Shown: positions 43,262-52,795, counted from the stretch's first letter. The stretch is DNA of 64,000 nt from Pseudomonadota bacterium (GCA_021820845.1 JAKADC010000005.1:143990-207989), one strand, 5' to 3'. Numbers and translations: made by a program. The notes: a model not told the origin generated them from the letters alone.

Positions 43262-44635
43262 TCAGAAGAAGCCGAAACCGACCTGAAGCAGTTTTTCCAC
43301 CCTGGGAATGATGCGCTTGTTGAGGACGAACACGATGAGGTGATCTTCCGCCTCGATCAGCGTGTCGTGATGGACGATGATGACGTCGTTGTTGCGGATG
43401 ATCGCCGCGACCGTTGCGCCGTCGGGCAGGTCGATCTCCGCGAGGCGCCGGCCGACGACGCGCGAGGTCTTCGCATCGCCGTGCACCGCCACCTCGAGCA
43501 CCTCGGCGGCGCCGCGCCGCAATGAATGCACGGCGACCATGTCGCCGCGGCGGATCTTGGACAGGAGCGGCCCGACCGTTGCCTGGGCGGGCGAGATCGC
43601 GATGTCGATCTGGCCCCCCTGCACCAGGTCGACGTAGGCCGAGCGATTGATCAGCGCGATCACGCGGTGCGCGCCCATCCGCTTGGCCAGCAGCGCGGAC
43701 ATGATGTTGTCTTCGTCGTCGTTGGTGAGCGCGCAGAAGACGTCCATCGACGCGATGTGCTCCTGCTCGAGCAGCTCCTCGTCGGTCGCATCGCCCTGCA
43801 GCACCAGCGTGTGATGGAGCTGCTCGGCCAGCAGCTTGCTGACCGACTTGTTGTGGTCGATGACCTTGACGTCGTAATCGCGTTCGATGCGCGCGGCCAG
43901 CCGCCGCCCGATGTTGCCGCCGCCGGCGATCATGACTTTCCTGACCGGCCGCTCGATGCGGCGCAATTCGCGCATCACCGAGGGAATATCCCCCTTGCGC
44001 GCGAGAAAGAACACCTCGTCGCCCGGCTCGATCACCGTGATCCCCCGCGGAACGATGCCGCGGTCGCGCCGGTAGATCGCGGGAATGCGGCATTCCAGGT
44101 TGGGCATGTGGCGCTTGATGTCCTGCAGCTCGTGCCCGACCAGCGGACCGCCGTGGTAGGCGCGGACCGCGATCAGGCGCACCTTGCCGTCGGCGAAATC
44201 GAGCACCTGCAAGGCCTCCGGATGCTCCATCAGGCGCCGCAGCGTGTCGGTGACTTCCTGCTCGGGGCTGATCACGTCGTCGACACCGAACTGCTCGGCC
44301 AGGAAGCCCGCCTCCATGCCCAGAAAGTCGTTCGAGCGGATGCGCGCGATCCGCGTGGGAACGTTGAAGAGCGTGGAAGCGATGCGGCAGGCGACGAGGT
44401 TGGTCTCGTCGCTTTGCGTGACCGCGACGAGCATGTCCGCGTCCTCGGCGCCGGCCTGCCTGAGTACCGTCGGATGCGCCGCGTGGCCGCGCACGGTGCG
44501 CAGGTCGAAGCGGTCCTGCAACGGCGCCAGGCGTCCCTCGTCGAGGTCGACGACCGTGATGTCGTTGTTTTCCGCGATCAGGCTTTCGGCAAGATTGGCG
44601 CCGACCTGGCCTGCGCCAAGAATGATGATTTTCAA
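43262..44635 (-). CDS. trkA: Trk system potassium uptake regulatory protein TrkA
   Basis: A cytoplasmic gating ring protein of 457 residues with two RCK units, each a Rossmann TrkA-N domain plus TrkA-C. The first nucleotide-binding motif is IILGAGQVGANLAE with acidic VDLDEGRL; the second is VMIAGGGNIGRRLAARIE. It controls TrkH by nucleotide binding. It sits 15 bases after ntrX and 3 bases before trkH. Confidence 0.95.
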   Translation of the reverse strand: MKIIILGAGQVGANLAESLIAENNDITVVDLDEGRLAPLQDRFDLRTVRGHAAHPTVLRQAGAEDADMLVAVTQSDETNLVACRIASTLFNVPTRIARIRSNDFLGMEAGFLAEQFGVDDVISPEQEVTDTLRRLMEHPEALQVLDFADGKVRLIAVRAYHGGPLVGHELQDIKRHMPNLECRIPAIYRRDRGIVPRGITVIEPGDEVFFLARKGDIPSVMRELRRIERPVRKVMIAGGGNIGRRLAARIERDYDVKVIDHNKSVSKLLAEQLHHTLVLQGDATDEELLEQEHIASMDVFCALTNDDEDNIMSALLAKRMGAHRVIALINRSAYVDLVQGGQIDIAISPAQATVGPLLSKIRRGDMVAVHSLRRGAAEVLEVAVHGDAKTSRVVGRRLAEIDLPDGATVAAIIRNNDVIIVHHDTLIEAEDHLIVFVLNKRIIPRVEKLLQVGFGFF

Positions 44636-44650
44636 GCGCGTCCCCCCGGC

Positions 44651-45925
44651 CTACAGGTCGTCGTCGAGCCGACGCCCGTGCCGGATATTCAGCTGTTTCA
44701 GTTTGCGGTAAAGGTGGGTGCGCTCCAGCCCCGACTTGTCGGCGACCCGGGTCATGCTGCCGCCTTCCTTCTGGATCAGGTGTTCGAAATACATGCGTTC
44801 GAAGGCGTCGCGCGCCTCGCGCAGCGGGATGTCGAGCGGGATGCCGTGCGCCACCGCCGGCGCAGACTGCTTCATCGGCGCGAGCACGCGATTCACGTCG
44901 CCCGCGTCGATTTCGCTCGCCAGCGCGGTGACCGCCAGCGTGCGCACGACGTTGTTGAGCTGGGGCAGGTTGCCCGGCCAGTCGAAGTTGCGAAGCTGGT
45001 TCAGCGCCGGCGTCGTGAGCCGGCGCACCGGGCAGACGTTGGCCTCGATCAGTTGCGCCAGCATGAAGTTGGCGATTTCGGGAATGTCCTCGCGATGCTC
45101 GCGCAAGGGCGGCACCTGGATGGCGAGGCTGGAGAGCCGATAGTAAAGCCGGCTGTCGAACTCGCCGGCCGCGACCATGGCGTCGAGGCTGCGGCTGGAC
45201 GCGCAGGCGAGGCGCGCGCCGCTGCCCTCGATGCGGTCGAGCAGCAGCGCCAGGCCTTTCTGTTCGAGGCGCCCGAGCTCGCACACTTCCGGCAGGTAGA
45301 GCGTGCCGCTGCCGAGCGTCTCGACGAAACTGAGCGGATCGGAAACGAGGCGCGCGCGATCCCTGATCTCGATCCACGGCGTCGACGGCTGGTGCAGAAA
45401 ATGAGCGCAGATTTCAAAGCCGCTGCCGGGTTCGCCCAGGAGCAGCACGGGCGCGGTGTTGCCGGCGATCTGCGAGAGGCGCTTCTTGAGTTCGAGGATC
45501 TGCGCGCTTTTGCCGAGCGCCGACAGGTCCATGCTGGCGGCGCGGCGCGGCAGCGCGACCCCGCGCTTGATCGCCTTGTTGACGGTGTCGATCAGCTTGG
45601 CCAGCGACACCGGCTTCTCCAGGAAATCGGTCGCGCCGAGCCGGGTGGCCTCAACGGCGGTATCGATGGTGCCGTGTCCCGACATCATCACGACGGGCAT
45701 GGTGAGCTGGCCGCCCCCCGCCCATTCCTTGAGCAGCGTCACGCCATCGGTGTCGGGCATCCAGATGTCGAGCAGCACCAGATCCGGCCGGCGCTGGGCG
45801 CGGAACGCACGCGCCGCTTCGGCATTCTCCGCCAGGTGCACGTCGTAGCCCTCGTCGGTCAGGATCTCCGACAGCAATTCACGAATGCCCACTTCGTCGT
45901 CCACGACGAGAATATGCCCGCTCAC
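44651..45925 (-). CDS. ntrX: NtrX-family response regulator with degenerate AAA+ domain
   Basis: A 424-residue regulator starting at GTG 45925, overlapping the ntrY stop. The receiver domain is intact (VVDDE at 7-11, phospho-acceptor Asp53 in LLDIWMPD, Lys104). The sigma-54-type AAA+ domain is altered: Walker A reads GEPGSGFE (164-171) with Phe170 in place of Lys, the segment holding the GAFTGA loop is missing, and Walker B reads LYLPEVC instead of LFLDEIG. The Fis-type helix-turn-helix remains (GGSMTRVADKSGLERTHLYRKLK). So it probably binds DNA in response to NtrY phosphorylation without activating sigma-54 polymerase. The assignment to NtrX rests on order and partner. Confidence 0.9.
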   Translation of the reverse strand: MSGHILVVDDEVGIRELLSEILTDEGYDVHLAENAEAARAFRAQRRPDLVLLDIWMPDTDGVTLLKEWAGGGQLTMPVVMMSGHGTIDTAVEATRLGATDFLEKPVSLAKLIDTVNKAIKRGVALPRRAASMDLSALGKSAQILELKKRLSQIAGNTAPVLLLGEPGSGFEICAHFLHQPSTPWIEIRDRARLVSDPLSFVETLGSGTLYLPEVCELGRLEQKGLALLLDRIEGSGARLACASSRSLDAMVAAGEFDSRLYYRLSSLAIQVPPLREHREDIPEIANFMLAQLIEANVCPVRRLTTPALNQLRNFDWPGNLPQLNNVVRTLAVTALASEIDAGDVNRVLAPMKQSAPAVAHGIPLDIPLREARDAFERMYFEHLIQKEGGSMTRVADKSGLERTHLYRKLKQLNIRHGRRLDDDL

Positions 45926-48060
45926 GTGTTCTCTCCGCCTGCCGCAAATACCGGCAGCGAAATATGGATCGCAGCGCCGCCCGCCTTGCGGTTTTCTATT
46001 TGAATTTTGCCGTGATGCTCTTCGACGATCTTTTTGACGATCGCCAGACCCAGGCCCGTCCCTTTGGACTTGGTCGTCGCGTAAGGCTCGAACAGCCGCG
46101 TCATGAGATGTTCCGGAAACCCGCCTCCGTTGTCCGTCACGGATAAACAAACCATGTTTCGATTGCTGCGCAGCCGCGTAGCGACGTCGACGCGCGGAGC
46201 GTCGCGGCCGGCCAGGGCATCCTGCGCATTTTGCAACAGATTATGTATCACCTGACGCAATAATGTGGCATCTCCCGCAATGCGCGGCAAATCGGGATCG
46301 AGGGCCAGCGCGAGGCCGAGCGCCTTGGCGTCGTACAGCGCCAGCACTTCCCGCACCAGCGCATTGAGGTCGAGCGACTCGAGCCGCGCGCGCGGCATGC
46401 GCGCGTAGCCGGCGAACGCGTCCACCATGTTTTTCATGGCCGCGACCTGGTTGATGATCGTATGCGTCGCGCGCGCCAGGAACTCGGCGTCGGCCGGCGC
46501 CAGGCGCCCGTCGAGCTTGCGCGCGATCCGCTCGGCGGAGAGCTGGATGGGCGTGAGCGGATTCTTGATCTCGTGCGCGAGGCGGCGCGCCACCTCGCTC
46601 CAGGCCGCGTTGCGCTCGGCGTCGATGAGCTTGGTCACGTCGTCGAACACGAGCACGTAGCCGCGCTCGACGGCGGCCGGCAGGCGGGTTCCGCGCAGCA
46701 GCAGCGACTGGCTGCCGCCGTGGGCGGTGTAATCGACCTGCTCCTGCCACTCGCCCTCGTGTTCGCCGAAGCGCGCCGCCACCATCGCGCCGAACGCGTG
46801 CAGCGGCTCACCCGGCGCGCCGAGCGCCGCGAGCGGCTGCGCGTCCAGCGTCGCCTCGGCCACCCCCAGAATATGCGCCGCCGCGCTGTTGGCCGTGCGC
46901 ACCCGCAAGGTCTCGTCCAGCACGACCACGCCCGATGACAGGTTCGCCAGCACCCGCTCGAGAAACGCCTTGGCCTGCTCGGTCTGCTGATGGTTCTGCG
47001 CGACCTGCTCGCGCGCGTCGGACAGTTGCCGGGTCATGCGATTGAACGACTGGATCAGCACGCCCAGTTCGTCGCGGCTGGAGACGGACGGCATCTGCGA
47101 AAAATCGCCCTTGGCCACGGCCCGGGTGCCGCGCGCGAGCGTGCGCAACGGCGCGCCGAGCCGCTCCGACAGGAGATAGGCGATGACGAACGTCATCAGC
47201 AGCGCCAGCATCAGGGTCAGGGTGAGCGCGAGGCCGTAGATGCGCTTGATGCCGAGCCGCGAAACCGATATCTGCTGGTATTCCTGGTAAGCCAGCTGGA
47301 CCGCCTGCGCGTCGTGCGCCAGCCGCGCCGGCACCGGTTGCACCAGTTGCAGCAGGCGCGTCTCGCCGGCCAGCGAGCTCGTATACACCGGCACGATGAC
47401 GTGCATGATCAGTCCGCGTTCCGGCACCTCCTCGATGCGGCTGTAGGGCTGCTGCTGGCGGACCTGCCACAGCACGTTGCGGTCGGGCAGCACCGGCAGC
47501 AGCGTGCCGCGCTCGCCGCTGACGTGGGCGACGACGCCGCCGCGCTCGTTGAACAGCGTCACTTCCTGGACCGAGCTTTGCTCGCGCAGGTTGGACAGGC
47601 TCGTGATGACCGAGCCCGGCCCTTCGTCCGACAGGATCAGCGCCATGCGCTGCGCCTTCTTGCCCAGATCGCGCAGCAGGTCGTCCAGCGCGGCCTGGCC
47701 GAGATTGACGCCCGACGCAAGCGCATTGTCGACCCTGACATCGAACCAGGTTTCGATGGAGCGATTGAGAAAGAACACCGACGCGCCGTACACGACGAGT
47801 CCGGGCAGCATGGCGACGACGCCGAACATGAGCAGCAGCTTCAGCGTCAGCTTGGCGCCGAAGACGCCGCGGCGAATGCGTTTCTGCAGCCACCACATGC
47901 GCCAGCCCAGCAGCACCAGCAGCGCGGTGCCCAAGAGGACGCCGCCCACGAACAGGGTCGGCAGGGTATCGGAGAAGGCGCTGCTGCCGCCGCTCGCATA
48001 AAACAGCAGCGACAGGAGCACGATGCCCAGGATCAGGGCGGCGGCGATCAGACTGCGCAT
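45922..48060 (-). CDS. ntrY: NtrY-family membrane sensor histidine kinase
   Basis: A 712-residue kinase. Two or three N-terminal membrane helices (LIAAALILGIVLLSLLFY, LFVGGVLLGTALLVLL, LTLKLLLMFGVVAMLPG) and a periplasmic sensor region are followed by another helix, a HAMP linker, and a PAS domain (LERVLANLSSGVVVLDE). The HisKA box is ARRLAHEIKNPLTPIQLSAER, with ATP-binding motifs NLLQNAQDAL, VTDNGGGF and GTGLGLAIVKKI. It senses an unknown signal, with NtrY often linked to nitrogen or redox state, and phosphorylates NtrX. The start ATG 48060 overlaps the DUF4390 stop. Confidence 0.93.
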   Translation of the reverse strand: MRSLIAAALILGIVLLSLLFYASGGSSAFSDTLPTLFVGGVLLGTALLVLLGWRMWWLQKRIRRGVFGAKLTLKLLLMFGVVAMLPGLVVYGASVFFLNRSIETWFDVRVDNALASGVNLGQAALDDLLRDLGKKAQRMALILSDEGPGSVITSLSNLREQSSVQEVTLFNERGGVVAHVSGERGTLLPVLPDRNVLWQVRQQQPYSRIEEVPERGLIMHVIVPVYTSSLAGETRLLQLVQPVPARLAHDAQAVQLAYQEYQQISVSRLGIKRIYGLALTLTLMLALLMTFVIAYLLSERLGAPLRTLARGTRAVAKGDFSQMPSVSSRDELGVLIQSFNRMTRQLSDAREQVAQNHQQTEQAKAFLERVLANLSSGVVVLDETLRVRTANSAAAHILGVAEATLDAQPLAALGAPGEPLHAFGAMVAARFGEHEGEWQEQVDYTAHGGSQSLLLRGTRLPAAVERGYVLVFDDVTKLIDAERNAAWSEVARRLAHEIKNPLTPIQLSAERIARKLDGRLAPADAEFLARATHTIINQVAAMKNMVDAFAGYARMPRARLESLDLNALVREVLALYDAKALGLALALDPDLPRIAGDATLLRQVIHNLLQNAQDALAGRDAPRVDVATRLRSNRNMVCLSVTDNGGGFPEHLMTRLFEPYATTKSKGTGLGLAIVKKIVEEHHGKIQIENRKAGGAAIHISLPVFAAGGENT

Positions 48061-48686
48061 CAGGGAACGGGTGCGGGCGAGGCGGGAACGGCAGGCGCGT
48101 CGAACGACCAGTCGTACCAGGGCGTCACGAGTTCCCAGCGTTCGCCGCCGACCGCCGGGATGGAGAGCGGCCTCGGCAGCTGCGAGGTGTCGAGCCGCAT
48201 GCGCAGCCGCGCGTCGTAGCGGTGGCCGCTCTTGAGTGCGCCGCGTTCGAGCACCTGCCACCCGTCCACCTGCCCCAGCATGCCCAGCGCCTCGCCGAGG
48301 GTGGCGGCAGTGCGGGTCGTATAGCCGTTTTCGACGACGTAGCGCCTCAGCAGCAGGTGGTAATAGATGCGCATCTTGCGCACCGGTTCGGCGATGCTCT
48401 CGTCGAACCACCAGTTGCGCGGCCGGGTCACCTCGAGTTCGAGCAGAAAATACAGGTTGATGCCGCGGCTGAGCGCGTCTTCGAGCGTGGGATTGAGCAC
48501 GACGTTCACGTTGGCGTCGAGCACGTAGCCCTGCGGCGTCGCGCGAATGGCCGCCTGCGTCACGGCGCTCTTGTCGGCGGCGAGCGCGCCGCCCGCGAAC
48601 GTCAGCCAGAAGGCCAGCAACAGCCAGGCCAGCCGGCGAATGCCAGGATCAGGTCTTGCGCAACAGGGCGTAAAAGAAACCATCAT
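48060..48686 (-). CDS. DUF4390 periplasmic protein
   Basis: A 208-residue exported protein. A signal-like helix IRRLAWLLLAFWLTFAGGALA is followed by a beta-rich domain with YVLDANVNVVLNPTLEDAL, LYFLLELEVTRPRNWWFDE and the closing WELVTPWYDWSFD. This family is commonly found just before ntrY in betaproteobacteria, suggesting a role in NtrY sensing or envelope function, unproven. The start is ambiguous (ATG 48686 or 48683); either lies inside the end of rsmB, giving an overlap of about 35 bases. Confidence 0.85.
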   Translation of the reverse strand: MMVSFTPCCARPDPGIRRLAWLLLAFWLTFAGGALAADKSAVTQAAIRATPQGYVLDANVNVVLNPTLEDALSRGINLYFLLELEVTRPRNWWFDESIAEPVRKMRIYYHLLLRRYVVENGYTTRTAATLGEALGMLGQVDGWQVLERGALKSGHRYDARLRMRLDTSQLPRPLSIPAVGGERWELVTPWYDWSFDAPAVPASPAPVP

Positions 48687-49905
48687 GCTCGGCACCGGGC
48701 AAGAGCGATCCGTCTGACAAAGGTTCAGGTAGCGTGCCGCGTTCGGCATCGTCTGGATGGCGCGCCAGGAACGCGCGCACCTGCCCGTCGTTTTCTTCAT
48801 CGAATATCGAGCAGGTTGCGTAGAGCAATGTACCACCCGGCGCCAGCAGCCGCCAGAGCGCCTCCAGCATAACGGCTTGCTGCGCGGCAAATTGAGCGAT
48901 GTCGTCAGGACGGCGCAGCCATTTGACGTCCGGGTTGCGGCGCGTCACCCCGGACGCGCTGCATGGCACGTCGGCCAGGATCCGGTCGAAGGGGCGGCCG
49001 TCCCACCAGCGCTCGGGATGTGCGGCGTCTCCCTCGACCAGGGTCGCCGCGAGACGCAGCCGGTCGAGATTGTCCCGCACCCGCGCCAGCCGCGCCGCGT
49101 CGACGTCGAGCGCGGTCAGCGCCACGTCGGCACGTTCGAGAATATGGCCGGTCTTGCCGCCGGGGGCGGCGCAGGCATCGAGCACCCGTTCGCCGGGCTG
49201 CGCGTCGAGCAGGCGCGCGGCCCACTGCGCCCCGGCGTCCTGGACCGAGACGTGGCCTTCGTCGAAGCCGGGCAGGCCGTGCACCGGCACCGCGCGGTCG
49301 AGCGTGACGGCGTCCGGGCCCGTCTGGCGCGCCGGCAGTCCGGCTTCGTTGAGGCGCCGCAGATAGCCGGCGACGTCGCCGTGACGGCGATTCACGCGCA
49401 GGGTGAAGGGCGGATGCAGCAGGCTGGCTTCGAGGATGCTTTGCCAACGCTCGGGATATTGGGCCTGCAGCCTGGCGATCCACCACTCGGGATGCGACCA
49501 GCGCGCGGACGGCTGGGCATCCGCGATGCGGTCCAGTTCGGCGCGGCGCCGCTGGAAATTGCGCAACACCGCGTTGGCCAGCCCGCGCCGCCAGCCATGG
49601 CCCGCCGCCGTCACGGCGTTGTGCACCACGGCATGGGCGGGCGCACGGGTATAGGCGAGCTGATACAGCGCCACCCGCAGCAGCCAACCCAGTTGCGGAT
49701 CGGTCAGCGGGCGTTCGAGCAGCGCCGCCAGCCAGGCGTCGAGCCGCCCGAGCTGCCGCAGGCTGCCGTACACGATGTCCTGCAGCGCGCCGCGCTCGCC
49801 CGGCGTGTTCAGGTGTTGCAGGGACTGCGGCAGGACGAGGTGCAGGGCCGACCCGGCGAGCACCGCTTCCAGCGCGCCGGCGGCCAGCTTCTGCAGCTTA
49901 TGCAT
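48649..49905 (-). CDS. rsmB: 16S rRNA (cytosine-967 C5) methyltransferase
   Basis: RsmB (Sun/Fmu) methylates C967 of 16S rRNA. The product is 418 residues: an N-terminal NusB-like helical domain (HKLQKLAAGALEAVL, DIVYGSLRQLGRLD), then the Rossmann catalytic domain with DACAAPGGKTGHIL, ALDVDAARL, ADVPCSASGVTRRNPD (first catalytic cysteine) and LLYATCSIFDEEN (second cysteine). It is fourth in the def-to-trkH run, 81 bases after htpX. Confidence 0.95.
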   Translation of the reverse strand: MHKLQKLAAGALEAVLAGSALHLVLPQSLQHLNTPGERGALQDIVYGSLRQLGRLDAWLAALLERPLTDPQLGWLLRVALYQLAYTRAPAHAVVHNAVTAAGHGWRRGLANAVLRNFQRRRAELDRIADAQPSARWSHPEWWIARLQAQYPERWQSILEASLLHPPFTLRVNRRHGDVAGYLRRLNEAGLPARQTGPDAVTLDRAVPVHGLPGFDEGHVSVQDAGAQWAARLLDAQPGERVLDACAAPGGKTGHILERADVALTALDVDAARLARVRDNLDRLRLAATLVEGDAAHPERWWDGRPFDRILADVPCSASGVTRRNPDVKWLRRPDDIAQFAAQQAVMLEALWRLLAPGGTLLYATCSIFDEENDGQVRAFLARHPDDAERGTLPEPLSDGSLLPGAEHDGFFYALLRKT

Positions 49906-49986
49906 GGAGGAAAACGCCGGGAAGGCTCTGCTGGTTCATCGGATCGCGCCGCGAAGGGAAGCGGCGGATGATAGCAGCCCGCGCGG

Positions 49987-50838
49987 TCAGGTCCGGCGCG
50001 TCATCTGCAGCAGGCGCGCGACGCGCTCCTCGGTCGCAGGGTGCGTGGAAAACAGTCCGGCCAGCCCGCCGCCGGAAAGCGGATTGATGATCATCATCTG
50101 CGCCGTCTCCGGATGGGCCTCCGCCGTCGGCATCGGCAAGCCCCTGGCATACGCCTCGATCTTCTGCAGCGCGCTGGCGAGCGCCTGCGGGTCGCCGGAA
50201 ATCTCGGCGCCGCCGGCGTCCGCGCCGAATTCGCGGGCACGCGAAATCGCCATCTGGATCAGCACGGCCGCGATCGGCGCGATGATCATGATCGCGATCG
50301 CCAGCAGCGGGTTGGCCTGACGGCCCTCGCTGTCGCGGCCGCCGAACAGCATGCCGAAGTTGGCCAGCGCCGAGATCGCGCCGGCGATCGACGCCGAGAC
50401 CGTCGAAATCAGGGTGTCACGGTTTCTCACGTGCGTCAGTTCGTGCGCCATCACACCGCGCAATTCGCGCTCGCTGAGAAGCTGCATGATGCCGGTCGTC
50501 GCCGCCACCGCCGCGTGTTCCGGATTGCGGCCGGTGGCAAACGCGTTCGGCTGCGCCTCGTCGATCAGGTAGACGCGCGGCATCGGCAGGCCCGCCCGCG
50601 CCGCGAGCTCCTGCACCATCGCGTAGAAGCGGCCGCCGCTGGCGGCGTCGACCTCGCGCGCGTTGTACATCGAGAGCACCACGCGGTCGGAATTCCAGTA
50701 CGCGAAGAGGTTCATGCCGGCACCGAACAACAGGGCGATCAGCATGCCCTGGGCGCCGCCCAGCGCCGCACCGATGGCACCGAACAGCGCGATGATTCCG
50801 GCGAAAAGTATGGAAGTTTTGAGCCAGTTGCCAAACAT
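49987..50838 (-). CDS. htpX: Membrane zinc metalloprotease HtpX
   Basis: An inner-membrane heat-shock protease (M48B), 283 residues. Two N-terminal helices ([36 protein letters not shown]) precede the catalytic motif HELTH (132-136) and the third ligand in REFGADAGG, with two further helices between. It degrades misfolded membrane proteins alongside FtsH. It is placed between fmt (67 bases) and rsmB (81 bases) in one orientation. Confidence 0.95.
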   Translation of the reverse strand: MFGNWLKTSILFAGIIALFGAIGAALGGAQGMLIALLFGAGMNLFAYWNSDRVVLSMYNAREVDAASGGRFYAMVQELAARAGLPMPRVYLIDEAQPNAFATGRNPEHAAVAATTGIMQLLSERELRGVMAHELTHVRNRDTLISTVSASIAGAISALANFGMLFGGRDSEGRQANPLLAIAIMIIAPIAAVLIQMAISRAREFGADAGGAEISGDPQALASALQKIEAYARGLPMPTAEAHPETAQMMIINPLSGGGLAGLFSTHPATEERVARLLQMTRRT

Positions 50839-50905
50839 GTGAAGCTCCTTGCAGGCGCCAGCGGGCGCGTCGACGGGCGTTAGGTGGGGACGGTGCGACC
50901 GGGTT

Positions 50906-51826
50906 TCAATGGCCGAGCCGGGTGCCCGGCGGCAGCGCTCGCCCGGCGAGGAATGCGGCCGCGGTCATGCGCTTGCCACCCGCCGGCTGGACCGTCTCCA
51001 GGGCCAGTGCGCCTTCGCCGCACGCGGCGACCAGCACGCCCGGTTCGGCGCGCAGGACCTCGCCGGGCGCACCCGACTCCGGCACCGCCCGCGCCGCCCA
51101 GATTTTCAGCGGTGCGCCGTCAAGCAGCGTCCACGCGCCGGGCGCCGGGTCGTAGGCGCGCACGGCGCGAGCGAGCCTGTCCGCAGGCTGCGTCCAGTCG
51201 AGCTGCGCTTCTTCCTTGCTGAGCTTGGCCGCATAGGTGGCCTGGGCGTCGTCCTGTGCCACCGGGGCCCGCGCAGAAAAATTCGCCAGCGCCGCGACAA
51301 TCGCGGATGCGCCGGCCGCGGCCAGCGCGTCGTGCAGGGTGGCCGCGGTGTCGTCCTCGCGGATCGGCACCACGGTCTTCGACAGCATCGCGCCGGTATC
51401 GAGGCCGGCGTCCATCTGCATGATGGTGATGCCGGTCTGCGTGTCGCCCGCCAGGATCGCCCGCTGGATCGGCGCGGCGCCGCGCCAGCGCGGCAGCAGC
51501 GAGGCGTGGATATTGAGGCAGCCGAAGCGCGGCAGATCGAGCACGGCCTGCGGCAGGATCAGTCCGTACGCCGCGACCACCATCACGTCGGCGTGCGCGG
51601 CCCGCAATTCGGCCTGCGCTTCGGCCGATTTGAGGCTCGATGGCTGAAACACGGGCAGTCCGCGCGCCAGCGCCGCCTGCTTGACCGCACTGGGCATGAG
51701 CTTCATGCCGCGTCCGGACGGCCGGTCGGGCTGAGTCAGCACCAGGGCGATGTCATGCCCCGCGTCCGCCAGGGCGTCGAGCGCGGCCGCCGCGAAGGGC
51801 GGCGTGCCGGCAAAAATGATGCGCAC
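50906..51826 (-). CDS. fmt: Methionyl-tRNA formyltransferase
   Basis: Formylates initiator Met-tRNA, 306 residues. The formyl-transferase core shows [13 protein letters not shown], the catalytic [15 protein letters not shown] (Asn-x-His) and GLDTGAM (Asp), and the C-terminal OB-fold region begins near [16 protein letters not shown]. It is paired with def 9 bases upstream, the standard order. Confidence 0.96.
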   Translation of the reverse strand: MRIIFAGTPPFAAAALDALADAGHDIALVLTQPDRPSGRGMKLMPSAVKQAALARGLPVFQPSSLKSAEAQAELRAAHADVMVVAAYGLILPQAVLDLPRFGCLNIHASLLPRWRGAAPIQRAILAGDTQTGITIMQMDAGLDTGAMLSKTVVPIREDDTAATLHDALAAAGASAIVAALANFSARAPVAQDDAQATYAAKLSKEEAQLDWTQPADRLARAVRAYDPAPGAWTLLDGAPLKIWAARAVPESGAPGEVLRAEPGVLVAACGEGALALETVQPAGGKRMTAAAFLAGRALPPGTRLGH

Positions 51827-51835
51827 GGGAAAAGC

Positions 51836-52369
51836 TCAGAGCGAAGCGCGCACGGGCGCCGCGTCGGGGCGGTGTTCGCGCGCCTGCTTCAGCAGCTTGG
51901 TCCGGATGCGGTTGCGCTTGAGGCCGGACAGGTAGTCGACGAACACCTTGCCCATCAGGTGATCCATTTCGTGCTGGATGCACACCGCCAGCAGGCCGTC
52001 GGCATCGAGCTCGAAGGGCTTGCCGTCGCGATCCAGCGCACGCACGGTGACGCGCTCGGCGCGCTTCACCTTTTCGAAGATGCCCGGCACCGACAGGCAG
52101 CCTTCCTCGCTCTCCTCGGTGCCGGACTGCGCGACGATCTCCGGGTTGATGAACACGAGCAACTGGTCGTGAGTCTCGGACACGTCGATCACGACGACGC
52201 GCTCGTGCACGTCGACCTGCGTCGCGGCCAGCCCGATGCCGGGCGCGGCGTACATGGTTTCGGCCATGTCGTCGACCAGCTTGCGGATGCGCTCGTCCGC
52301 CGCCTTCACCGGCTTGGCGACGGTGTGCAGGCGCGCATCGGGATAATGCAGAATGTCGAGTCGGGCCAT
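51836..52369 (-). CDS. def: Peptide deformylase
   Basis: Removes the N-terminal formyl group from new proteins, 177 residues. All three motifs are intact: [18 protein letters not shown] and [13 protein letters not shown], with metal ligands Cys and two His. It heads the minus-strand run, and its candidate promoter lies at 52479-52508, next to the MITE-like element. Confidence 0.96.
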   Translation of the reverse strand: MARLDILHYPDARLHTVAKPVKAADERIRKLVDDMAETMYAAPGIGLAATQVDVHERVVVIDVSETHDQLLVFINPEIVAQSGTEESEEGCLSVPGIFEKVKRAERVTVRALDRDGKPFELDADGLLAVCIQHEMDHLMGKVFVDYLSGLKRNRIRTKLLKQAREHRPDAAPVRASL

Positions 52370-52478
52370 AAGAAATCTACGCTTTGAAGGGGCTGGACGC
52401 GGTCTTTGTCGAAGAATCCGCGTTTAGTTGCGCACAGCCCTAAATATTAAGGCGGCGATAGCCGTAAGCTAAGCGCAC

Positions 52479-52508
52479 AGTATATTTTCAACACAGAAAA
52501 TTAGACAA
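52479..52508 (-). promoter_or_regulatory. Candidate sigma-70 promoter for the def operon
   Basis: On the minus strand TTGTCT (52508-52503) and TATACT (52484-52479) are separated by 18 bases, about 110 bases before the def ATG. The region is AT-rich compared with its surroundings. The -35 lies 4 bases from the left target duplication of the MITE-like element. Confidence 0.45.
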
Positions 52509-52515
52509 GGTCTAA

Positions 52516-52543
52516 GAGCCTGGTTCAGTCGAAATCATGCCCC
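52516..52543 (+). repeat. Left terminal inverted repeat
   Basis: 28 bases, matching the reverse complement of 52753-52780 except at positions 8 (base 52523) and 11 (base 52526). Confidence 0.85.
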
Positions 52544-52752
52544 ACGTCAAAACCAGGATCGGATGGATGCAAGGCGCGGTGCGCAGGCAAGGGGTTTCCC
52601 TTGCCAAGCGCCGCAACGCAGCAGCCGCCGATCCTGGTTTGACCCGGCGGGCCGGTTTCCTGCAGGCGCATGGCCGCGTTACGGGTCGCTCATTTGGAGT
52701 GGCCAAACATCGCTCCCCGCGCCTTCCCCTGCATCCTGCAGGAAACCGGCGC

Positions 52753-52780
52753 GGGGCATGATTTCGACTAAAACAGGCTC
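52753..52780 (-). repeat. Right terminal inverted repeat
   Basis: 28 bases, partner of the left repeat. It ends two bases before the AAGGAGG ribosome site (52782-52788) of the LysM gene. Confidence 0.85.
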
Positions 52781-52795
52781 TAAGGAGGGTTCCCC

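Larger units (their letters stand above)
52516..52780. mobile_element. MITE-like element with terminal inverted repeats and target duplication
   Basis: The ends are inverted copies: 52516-52543 (begins GAGCCTGGTTCAGTCGAAAT) and 52753-52780 match at 26 of 28 positions. TAA flanks both sides (52513-52515 and 52781-52783); read one base further in, the direct repeat is CTAAG (52512-52516, 52780-52784). Inside are two large hairpins: 13-base arms at 52550-52562/52628-52640 around an 8-base stem (52586-52605), and 16-base arms at 52651-52666/52735-52750. There is no coding capacity. GAG ends with a TNA-type duplication recall the IS1031 group of IS5-family elements. With the def leader and promoter region (52370-52511) it fills the gene-free gap before lysM. 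Confidence 0.85.

Noticed and set aside
41688..45377. A 1229-residue minus-strand open frame
   Set aside because: It runs out of frame through trkH, trkA and ntrX, which have full family motifs; the translation is Arg/Ala/Gly-rich with no domain, a normal artefact of GC-rich DNA.
43526..46003. An 825-residue plus-strand open frame
   Set aside because: Antisense to trkA and ntrX; composition (His/Arg/Val/Gln rich) is that of a complementary-strand shadow.
52537..52761. Open frame of 74 codons inside the MITE-like element
   Set aside because: It arises from the inverted repeats, has no ribosome site and resembles no transposase.
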